This document shows positions 1-5,353 of a stretch of DNA of 7,493 nt, piece after piece. Positions within the stretch are counted from its first letter, which is position 1, and each line of letters opens with the position of its first letter. A program made the translations under genes and the position numbers. The stretch lies in contig JBFFZZ010000150.1 of the NCBI GenBank assembly GCA_041568335.1, positions 1-7,493 on the forward strand, read 5' to 3'. This DNA is from WVWW01 sp041568335 (lineage in GTDB: Bacteria; Acidobacteriota; Polarisedimenticolia; Polarisedimenticolales; Polarisedimenticolaceae). The notes beneath the pieces are model-generated. The model was not told the DNA's origin. It did no database searches and saw nothing but the letters and a program-made list of their open reading frames with translations.

Positions 1-1269
1 ATCGATCTCAGCGACCGGGTGACGCTGCGCAACAAGACGTACTACCGGGACCTCGATTGGCAATCCGCCGGTACGTTGTTGTTCCAGGACTTCTTCAACC
101 CGATGACACCCGTCGCGCGTGCCGCCAACACGCTGGACAACCAGCAGCAGTTCACCGGCAACCAGTTCGAGGCCGTTTTCCGCCTCGGTAGCGGCCGGGT
201 CAAACACAATCTTCTGGCCGGAGTCGAGGTCGCCAGACGGGAGAACGACTACGACCTGCAGTTCGGTTTCCTGCCGTCGTTGCCGCTTTCGAATCCGGTC
301 GTGATGGACACCGCGATCTTCCACTGCTTCCTGCCGATGGCGGGAACCTGCCCGATCCAGCTGGGGACGGCGGAGAGCACGACCATCGCTCCCTACATCG
401 TCGATCAGATCGAATTCTCGCCTCAGTTTCACCTCCTGCTCGGCGTGCGGTATGACGACATCGACTTCGAGGCGACGGACTCTTTCGACGGCGGTTTCAC
501 GTCCACCCCGACGAACCGCTCGGACGGTGATGCCAGCCCTCGCGCCGGTTTCGTCTGGGCGCCGAACGAATCCCTCTCGTTCTATGCCAGCGCCGCCGAA
601 TCCTTCGCGCCCCCGTCGGAACGCGTCGTGGGACCGCGCGAGCCCGAGAACAGCGACCAGATCGAGGTCGGTATCAAGAAACAATTCGCCGACGGCAAGG
701 TCCGCACGACGTTCGCCGTGTACGAGCTCAACCGCGACAACATCGCGATCCCCGACAACAACGGGTTCACCCAGCAGCAAGGGGACCAGCGCTCGCGTGG
801 CGTGGAGTTCGAGATCGCGGCGGAGCCGGCTCCCGGGTTGCGCACGTTCGTCTCGTACGCCTTCAACGACTCCGAGTTGACGCGGTTCGCCGAGCAGGTG
901 ATCGTCGGTGTCGATCCGATGACCATGATGCCGATCTTCATGACATTCGATCGCAGCGGCAACACGCCGGCTTTTGCTCCCGAAAACGTCGCCAACGCGT
1001 GGGCCAGCAAGCGCTTCAACAACGGCTTTGGCTTCGGTGGCGGGGCGCGCTACATCGACTCGCAGTTCATCGGCGAGGACAACGCCTTCGCCGTCGATTC
1101 CGCGCTCGTGTTCGACGGTTGCCTGTTCTATCGCAAGGACAACTGGCGCGTGAACCTACACCTCAAGAACATCACCGATGAGGAGTACTACCTGCGCGGT
1201 TTCGGATCGGACTCGGTGATCCCGGCGGCGCCGTTCGCGGCCTACGCGACGATCGGGTTCGATCTGTAG
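1..1269 (+). CDS. TonB-dependent siderophore-type receptor, C-terminal part (5' truncated)
   Basis: This is the C-terminal 422 residues of an outer-membrane TonB-dependent receptor. The frame is open from base 1, so the TonB box and plug domain lie outside the window, and the GTG at 19 is an internal valine codon rather than a start. Seen in the sequence: alternating amphipathic beta strands separated by polar loops; PENSDQIEVG at about residues 215-224 and RSRGVEFEI at 264-272, both typical barrel landmarks of siderophore-type receptors; and NLHLKNITDEEYY at 385-397, the usual 'N-x-x-N-x-x-(D)-x-x-Y' strand near the C-terminus. The protein ends in YATIGFDL, an aromatic/hydrophobic last strand with Leu rather than Phe as final residue. 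A loop holds two cysteines (C109, C117), possibly a disulfide, and another is methionine-rich (307-314). Family role: energy-dependent import of ferric siderophores or other bulky ligands. The ligand cannot be read from the sequence. The stop is 8 bases before the flavoenzyme gene, suggesting one transcript. Confidence 0.93.
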   Translation: MDLSDRVTLRNKTYYRDLDWQSAGTLLFQDFFNPMTPVARAANTLDNQQQFTGNQFEAVFRLGSGRVKHNLLAGVEVARRENDYDLQFGFLPSLPLSNPVVMDTAIFHCFLPMAGTCPIQLGTAESTTIAPYIVDQIEFSPQFHLLLGVRYDDIDFEATDSFDGGFTSTPTNRSDGDASPRAGFVWAPNESLSFYASAAESFAPPSERVVGPREPENSDQIEVGIKKQFADGKVRTTFAVYELNRDNIAIPDNNGFTQQQGDQRSRGVEFEIAAEPAPGLRTFVSYAFNDSELTRFAEQVIVGVDPMTMMPIFMTFDRSGNTPAFAPENVANAWASKRFNNGFGFGGGARYIDSQFIGEDNAFAVDSALVFDGCLFYRKDNWRVNLHLKNITDEEYYLRGFGSDSVIPAAPFAAYATIGFDL

Positions 1270-1277
1270 AGCAAGTC

Positions 1278-2558
1278 ATGAGCGAGCGTCCAAAACAACA
1301 GGGCTACGACGCGGTGGTCATCGGCGGCGGACCCGCCGGTTCGACCGCCGCGACCCTGATCGCCCAGGCGGGTCCTCGTGTCCTGCTCGTCGACCGGGAG
1401 CGCTTCCCGCGTTTCCGCCTGGGCGAGTCCCTGATGCCCGCGACCTACTGGACGTTCGAGCGGCTCGGTGTGCTGGACAAGATGAAGGCCAGCACGTTCG
1501 TCCGGAAACACAGCGTCCAGTTCTTCACCAAGACGGGGAAGGGCGCGTTGCCGTTCTACTTTTCCGAGTTCGACCGTCACGAGAGCTCGCAGACCTGGCA
1601 GGTGGATCGTTCGGACTTCGATCTGATGCTGCTCGAGCATTCCAGGGCCAGCGGCGTCGAGGTCCTTCAGGGGGTCAACGTCAAGGACGTCGTGCTCGAC
1701 GAGGGCAAGACGCGCGAGGTGGAGCTGGAGCTCGATGGCGGGGATCGCGCGAGGGTCGAGGCCAAGGTCATCGTCGACTGTTCCGGGCAGACAGGCCTGA
1801 TCGGCCGCAAGCTCAAGCTCAAGGAGGTGGATCCCGTGCTCCGGCACGGCTCGATCTACACGCGCTATCGCAACGCCTGGCGTGATACCGGGCGCGACGA
1901 GGGCGCGACGCTGATCATGCACACCGAGTCCGCCCGGAGCTGGTTCTGGTACATCCCGCTGCCCGACGATCAAGTCAGTGTCGGTGTGGTGGGGCCCATC
2001 GACTACCTGCTCAAGCGCGGCGAGCCTCTCGAAAAGGTCTACCACGACGAGCTGGCGATCTGCCCCGAGGCGGCCCGCCGGGTCGAGGGCGCGGAGAGGA
2101 TCTTCGAGATCAAGGCGATCCGGGACTTCTCCTACATCTCCAAGCAGATTGCCGGCGACGGCTGGATCATGGCCGGTGACGCATTCGGTTTCCTCGACCC
2201 GATGTACTCGACGGGTGTGTTTCTGGCGTTCAAGTCGGCGGAGTTCGCGGCCGACGCGGTGATCGAGACGCTGGCCGAGAACGACCTCTCGGCGGCGCGG
2301 TTGGGCCAGTACGGCGCGCGGTACGTCGCGGGGATGGAGGCGATGCGCAAGCTCGTTTACGCCTACTACGACGACGATTTCAGCTTCGCCAGGTTTCTCA
2401 AGAAGTTCCCCGAGTGCCGTGAGGGGCTCGTGGACCTGCTCGTCGGCAACGTCTTCCGTAAGCCCGAGAGCTGTGAAGAGATGCTCCGGAAGATGGGCAT
2501 GATGGTGGACCTACCCGACGCTCGCACGCTTGCCGCGGCCGCCGGGACCGCGACGTGA
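1278..2558 (+). CDS. FAD-dependent halogenase-like oxidoreductase
   Basis: A 426-residue cytoplasmic flavoprotein of the flavin-dependent halogenase / geranylgeranyl-reductase-like superfamily. The N-terminal Rossmann motif GGGPAG is at residues 16-21, the acidic ribose-binding end (VDRERFPRF) at 38-46, and the conserved LGESL at 48-52. Both halogenase signatures are present: WFWYIP (WxWxIP) at 222-227 and FLDPMYSTG (FxxPxxSxG) at 305-313, the latter just after the second FAD motif GDA (300-302). K77, in FVRK, sits where the catalytic lysine of these enzymes is expected. Family knowledge: reduced FAD plus oxygen and halide make hypohalous acid, which a lysine relays to an electron-rich aromatic or pyrrole substrate, free or carrier-bound; a separate flavin reductase is needed and none is visible here. 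The C-terminal part (about 355-426, containing DDDFSFARFLKKFP) is unlike that of the long tryptophan halogenases, so tryptophan is not a likely substrate. ATG 1278 gives the full FAD fold but has only a weak Shine-Dalgarno. Activity could instead be an oxidation or reduction. The stop overlaps the next start. Confidence 0.87.
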   Translation: MSERPKQQGYDAVVIGGGPAGSTAATLIAQAGPRVLLVDRERFPRFRLGESLMPATYWTFERLGVLDKMKASTFVRKHSVQFFTKTGKGALPFYFSEFDRHESSQTWQVDRSDFDLMLLEHSRASGVEVLQGVNVKDVVLDEGKTREVELELDGGDRARVEAKVIVDCSGQTGLIGRKLKLKEVDPVLRHGSIYTRYRNAWRDTGRDEGATLIMHTESARSWFWYIPLPDDQVSVGVVGPIDYLLKRGEPLEKVYHDELAICPEAARRVEGAERIFEIKAIRDFSYISKQIAGDGWIMAGDAFGFLDPMYSTGVFLAFKSAEFAADAVIETLAENDLSAARLGQYGARYVAGMEAMRKLVYAYYDDDFSFARFLKKFPECREGLVDLLVGNVFRKPESCEEMLRKMGMMVDLPDARTLAAAAGTAT

Positions 2559-2755
2559 CCCCGCGTCAGCTCGTCCTGCTGGTCCTGCTGGTGCTCTTCG
2601 CCCTGCGCCACGATCTGTGGTGGTGGGATGCCGACGACCGCGTCCTGGGCTTGCCGATCGGGTTGACCTGGCACGTGCTGCTGTGTCTCACGGTCGCCGT
2701 GGCGATGGCCCTGTTCGCCCGGGTCGATGAGACCGACGACGGGGAGCCGTCATGA
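2555..2755 (+). CDS. DUF3311 small membrane protein (symporter partner)
   Basis: A 66-residue protein with two predicted transmembrane helices, about residues 4-18 (leucine/valine-rich) and 36-54, joined by a short polar loop containing WWWDADDRVLGLP. The acidic tail (DETDDGEPS) suggests a soluble C-terminal end. Length, two-helix plan and the 'RVLGLP...W' loop fit the DUF3311/YhdT-like family. Members of that family are commonly encoded immediately upstream of sodium:solute symporters, as here. Its job is not established; an accessory or stabilising subunit of the symporter is the usual inference. The GTG start overlaps the flavoenzyme stop as GTGA, and its own stop overlaps the symporter start as ATGA, so its translation is probably coupled to both. 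A weak GGGA lies about 7 bases before the GTG. The first helix is encoded by a 9-base direct repeat (gtcctgctg twice from about 2573), which simply reflects LVL repetition. Confidence 0.85.
   Translation: MTPRQLVLLVLLVLFALRHDLWWWDADDRVLGLPIGLTWHVLLCLTVAVAMALFARVDETDDGEPS
2741..2746 (+). promoter_or_regulatory. Ribosome binding site of the symporter
   Basis: GGGGAG ends five bases before ATG 2752 and lies inside the end of the DUF3311 gene. It is one of the clearest Shine-Dalgarno sequences in the window and supports the ATGA-overlap start. Confidence 0.65.
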
Positions 2756-4206
2756 CGCTGGCGATCATCCTGGCCTATCTCGGCCTGGTGCTGGCGGTCG
2801 GCCTGTTGAGCCGCCGGTTGGCCACCGGCAGCGGCGAGGACTGGTTCCTGGCGACGCGAAATATCGGCCCGTTCATCCTCTTGATGACCTTGTTCGGGAC
2901 GCACATGACGGCATTCAGCCTGCTCGGCGCGTCGGGTGAGGCCTATCGCACCGGGATCGGTGTGTTCGCGCTGATGGCTTCCTCCTCCGCGATCATCGTG
3001 CCGGCGATTTTCTACTTCGTCGGCATGCGCCTGTGGCGCCTGGGCAAGAAAAACGGCTATGTGACGCAGGTGCAGTTCTTCCGAGATCGGTTCCAGTCCA
3101 GCGGTCTGGGGCTGTTGTTGTTCGTGGTGCTGGTTGCGTTGTTGATCCCGTACCTGCTGATCGGCGTGATGGGCGGGGGAATGACGCTCGCCGAGATCAC
3201 GGACGGAAGCGTGCCGAAATGGGCCGGAAGCCTGATGGTCTGCGCCGTCGTGATGACCTACGTCTCCTTCGGTGGGCTACGGGGGACGGCGTGGGCCAAC
3301 ACCTTGCAGACGATGGTGTTCATCGTGCTGGGCGGGGTGACGTTCTTCTGGATCGTCAGCCGGCTCGGCGGGCTCGAAGCGGCTCTCGATCGTGTCGCAG
3401 CCGACAACCCGGAGCTGCTGATCCGCGGCGACCGTGTCCAACCGTTGAAGCTGCTCACCTACGCGGCGATTCCGATGTCCGTCGGTATGTTCCCGCACAT
3501 TTTCATGCACTGGCTGACCGCGCGACGCGCGTCCAGCTTCCGGCTGTCCTTCATCGGCTACCCGCTTTGCGTGGCGGCCGTCTGGCTCCCCAGCGTCCTG
3601 CTCGGTGTCGTCGGGACGAGCGACGTGCCGGGGCTCCGGGGTCCCGCCGCGAACTCGATCATGGTCCTGCTGATCGACAAGCACGCCCCCGAGATTCTCG
3701 CCGGTCTGCTCGCCGCCGGCGTGTTCGCGGCGATCATGTCGTCGCTCGATTCACAGACGCTGAGCCTGGGCACGATGTTCACGCACGACATCGTCCGGCA
3801 CTATCGCAAGAACGACATGCCGGAGCAGACGCTGGTCCGCATCGGCCGTTTGTTCGTGCTCTCGCTGCTGGCGGTGACGTACGCGATCTCGCTCGTCGCG
3901 CCCAGCAGCATCTTCAAGCTCGGCATCTGGTCATTCACCGGGTACGCCTCCCTGCTCCCGCTGGTCGTGGCCGCGATCTACTGGAAACGGGCAACCCGGG
4001 GCGGGGCGATCGCCTCGATCCTCACCGTCGCGGGTCTGTGGATCTATTTCTTCTTGCGTGCCTGGTCGGTTCCCGGCTACACCGTGGCTGGCACGGGTGT
4101 GATGCCGGTCGCGGTGATCCTCGGGGCCGGAGCCATGGTGCTGGCCGTGGTCTCGATGGCGACACGACCGCCGGAGCGACCGGTTCTCGAGCGGTTTTTT
4201 CGATGA
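2752..4206 (+). CDS. Sodium:solute symporter (SSS family)
   Basis: A 484-residue inner-membrane transporter of normal length for the SSS family, with about 13 hydrophobic segments beginning at residue 1. Family landmarks seen: GYVTQVQFFRDRF at 102-114, MTYVSFGGLRGTAWANTLQ at 168-186, SVGMFPHIFMHWLTAR around 243-257, and AAIMSSLDSQ at 326-335. In the last of these, S330/S331 correspond to the paired serines that contribute to the Na2 sodium site in this fold. Family role: uptake of a small solute (carboxylate, amino acid, sugar, vitamin) driven by the sodium gradient. The 'MFPHIFMHWLTAR' form and the DUF3311 neighbour place it in the poorly characterised subgroup that includes pantothenate-like and carboxylate transporters, and the substrate cannot be assigned. 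The ATG start overlaps the previous stop (ATGA) and has GGGGAG five bases upstream. It is the only inner-membrane importer in the window, so it may complete the route started by the TonB receptor. Confidence 0.95.
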   Translation: MTLAIILAYLGLVLAVGLLSRRLATGSGEDWFLATRNIGPFILLMTLFGTHMTAFSLLGASGEAYRTGIGVFALMASSSAIIVPAIFYFVGMRLWRLGKKNGYVTQVQFFRDRFQSSGLGLLLFVVLVALLIPYLLIGVMGGGMTLAEITDGSVPKWAGSLMVCAVVMTYVSFGGLRGTAWANTLQTMVFIVLGGVTFFWIVSRLGGLEAALDRVAADNPELLIRGDRVQPLKLLTYAAIPMSVGMFPHIFMHWLTARRASSFRLSFIGYPLCVAAVWLPSVLLGVVGTSDVPGLRGPAANSIMVLLIDKHAPEILAGLLAAGVFAAIMSSLDSQTLSLGTMFTHDIVRHYRKNDMPEQTLVRIGRLFVLSLLAVTYAISLVAPSSIFKLGIWSFTGYASLLPLVVAAIYWKRATRGGAIASILTVAGLWIYFFLRAWSVPGYTVAGTGVMPVAVILGAGAMVLAVVSMATRPPERPVLERFFR

Positions 4207-4277
4207 GGATCGAGGTTTACGAACGCGTGCTCGAGGGTTACCGTGCCCGCAGGGGGGCTGGAGGCGCCGGTGCGTGA
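4203..4277 (+). other. Possible 24-codon coupling ORF between symporter and thioesterase
   Basis: An ATG overlaps the symporter stop (ATGA at 4203-4206) and opens a 24-codon frame (MRIEVYERVLEGYRARRG...) that ends at the TGA at 4275-4277, eight bases into the thioesterase gene if that starts at GTG 4270. The arrangement mirrors the ATGA and GTGA couplings upstream and could carry ribosomes across the only sizeable gap in the cluster. No family is recognised. The C-terminal half is simple Arg/Gly/Ala sequence of the kind any GC-rich frame gives, so it may be chance. Confidence 0.2.
4260..4264 (+). promoter_or_regulatory. Ribosome binding site deciding the thioesterase start
   Basis: GGAGG lies five bases before GTG 4270 and favours that start. 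A second candidate, GAGG at 4233-4236, lies six bases before the alternative GTG 4243, so the choice is not certain. Confidence 0.5.
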
Positions 4278-4674
4278 GTTCAGGACGCAGAGGAAGATCG
4301 AGTTCGCCGATACCGATCTCGGCGGTATCGTGCACTTCTCGCGGTACTTCGTTTTCATGGAGACGGCGGAGCACCAGTTCCTCGACTCGCTCGGCACCAG
4401 CGTGCACCTCGTCGAGGGGAACAGGACGATCGGCTGGCCGCGTGTCAAGGTATCCTGTGAATACGCCGGTCCGGCACGCTACGGCGACACGCTCGACATC
4501 ACGGTTCGGGTCCTACGCCGCGGCACATCGTCCGTGACCTATGGCATCGAGTTCGAGATCGACGGGCGCCGGGTCGCACGCGGCGAATCGACTTCCGTTC
4601 GCTGCGAGCTGGGCCCCGACATGAAGTCGATCCCGATCCCGGACGATCTCGGGAGGAAGATGGAGGAGGGCTGA
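4270..4674 (+). CDS. YbgC/4HBT-type acyl-CoA thioesterase (hotdog fold)
   Basis: A cytoplasmic single-domain hotdog thioesterase, 134 residues from GTG 4270, the same length as E. coli YbgC. The motif DTDLGGIVHFSRYFVFME at residues 14-31 is the family signature; D16 aligns with the catalytic aspartate of YbgC (D18) and of 4-hydroxybenzoyl-CoA thioesterase, and the following GGIVH helix binds the thioester carbonyl. The central part (VKVSCEYAGPARYGDTL) matches the second conserved beta region. Family role: hydrolysis of acyl-CoA or acyl-carrier thioesters, with chain preference unknown. The alternative GTG 4243 would add nine residues (143 in all) with no family support, and GGAGG at 4260-4264 favours 4270. 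It follows the symporter by 63 bases (36 with the longer form) and ends four bases before the ABC ATPase. Hotdog thioesterases occur beside halogenase-like flavoenzymes in aryl-polyene pigment clusters, but no ketosynthase or carrier protein is visible here. They are also common near envelope genes, so a link to the flavoenzyme is only inferred. Confidence 0.9.
   Translation: MREFRTQRKIEFADTDLGGIVHFSRYFVFMETAEHQFLDSLGTSVHLVEGNRTIGWPRVKVSCEYAGPARYGDTLDITVRVLRRGTSSVTYGIEFEIDGRRVARGESTSVRCELGPDMKSIPIPDDLGRKMEEG
4662..4670 (+). promoter_or_regulatory. Ribosome binding site of the ABC ATPase
   Basis: GGAGGAGGG lies eight bases before GTG 4679, within the last codons of the thioesterase gene. It is the strongest Shine-Dalgarno stretch seen in the window and supports the non-ATG start. 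Confidence 0.7.
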
Positions 4675-4678
4675 TCCC

Positions 4679-5353
4679 GTGGCCGACGTGAAGATCCAGG
4701 GCCTGGTCAAACGCTTCGATGCCGACGGCGCCGCGGTCGAGGTGCTGACCGGGGTCGATCTCGAGCTTTCCCGAGGCGACGCCCTGGCCATCACCGGCCC
4801 ATCCGGCGCCGGCAAGAGCACGCTCCTGCACCTGATCGGAGGGCTCGACCAGCCGACCGACGGGACGATCGAGATCGACGGGCGGTCGATCCACGATCTT
4901 CCCGAACGCGAGCTGGCCCGTTTCCGCAACCGCACGGTGGGGTTCGTCTTTCAGGATTCGCACCTGTTACCGCAATACACCGTCCTCGAGAACGTGCTGG
5001 TCCCGACCCTGGCATTCGCGGATAGCGGATCCGGCGGCGCGCCCCGCGCCGAAGAGCTTCTCGACCGGGTCGGTCTGTCGCACCGCCTGACGCATCGTCC
5101 GGCCCAGCTCTCCGGCGGGGAGCGTCAACGCGTCGCCGTGGCCCGCGCGTTGATCAACGGGCCCTCGTTGCTCCTTTGTGACGAGCCCACCGGGAGCCTC
5201 GATCGCGCCGCCTCGAACGCGGTTGCCGACCTGCTGTTCGAGCTGCACGGCGAGGAGAACAACATCCTGGTCGTCGTGACCCACGACCTGACGCTCGCCG
5301 GGCGCTTCCCGCACCGCTGTGAGCTGGAGAACGGTCGGTGCTCCGCGCACTGA
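4679..5353 (+). CDS. ABC transporter ATP-binding protein, LolD/MacB type
   Basis: A complete 224-residue nucleotide-binding subunit with every ABC motif intact: Walker A GPSGAGKST at 40-48, Q-loop glutamine Q92 in VFQDSHLLPQYT, signature LSGGERQRVAVARAL at 144-158, Walker B LLLCDEPTGSLD at 164-175 with catalytic E169, and H-loop H202 in VVVTHD. The FQxxHLLP Q-loop and the DEPTGSLD Walker B are typical of the LolD/MacB/FtsE group, whose permeases are mechanotransmission-type rather than channel-like. It will dimerise and drive the adjacent FtsX-type permease, whose gene overlaps its last 16 bases. The substrate could be a lipoprotein, a lipid, an antimicrobial or a secondary metabolite, and the ATPase sequence does not discriminate. 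GTG 4679 is preceded by a strong ribosome site. The protein is close to the usual 220-235 residues of LolD, without extensions. Confidence 0.95.
   Translation: MADVKIQGLVKRFDADGAAVEVLTGVDLELSRGDALAITGPSGAGKSTLLHLIGGLDQPTDGTIEIDGRSIHDLPERELARFRNRTVGFVFQDSHLLPQYTVLENVLVPTLAFADSGSGGAPRAEELLDRVGLSHRLTHRPAQLSGGERQRVAVARALINGPSLLLCDEPTGSLDRAASNAVADLLFELHGEENNILVVVTHDLTLAGRFPHRCELENGRCSAH
5326..5329 (+). promoter_or_regulatory. Ribosome binding site of the permease
   Basis: GGAG lies eight bases before GTG 5338, inside the ATPase gene. It supports a start that overlaps the ATPase by 16 bases. Confidence 0.5.

Noticed and set aside
1242..2045. 267-codon open frame on the - strand
   Set aside because: It lies wholly antisense to the flavoenzyme gene with its intact FAD and halogenase motifs. 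Its product has the Arg/Leu/Glu/Asp/His-rich composition of a reverse-strand shadow in GC-rich DNA, with no recognisable domain.
1278..2558. Assignment as tryptophan 7-halogenase
   Set aside because: The protein is about 100 residues shorter than the tryptophan halogenases and its C-terminal part differs. The signatures alone do not define the substrate.
2573..2590. Tandem 9-base repeat gtcctgctg
   Set aside because: It encodes alternating Val/Leu in the first helix of the DUF3311 protein, so low-complexity membrane coding explains it.
4207..4269. Possible terminator or promoter in the largest gap
   Set aside because: I see no hairpin followed by a T-run and no convincing -35/-10 pair. The stretch is GC-rich and contains only the two candidate ribosome sites and the mini-ORF.
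3033..4277. 414-codon open frame on the + strand
   Set aside because: It is a shadow of the symporter gene, lacking any membrane segment or domain. Only its last 24 codons (from ATG 4203) were kept as a weak mini-ORF candidate.
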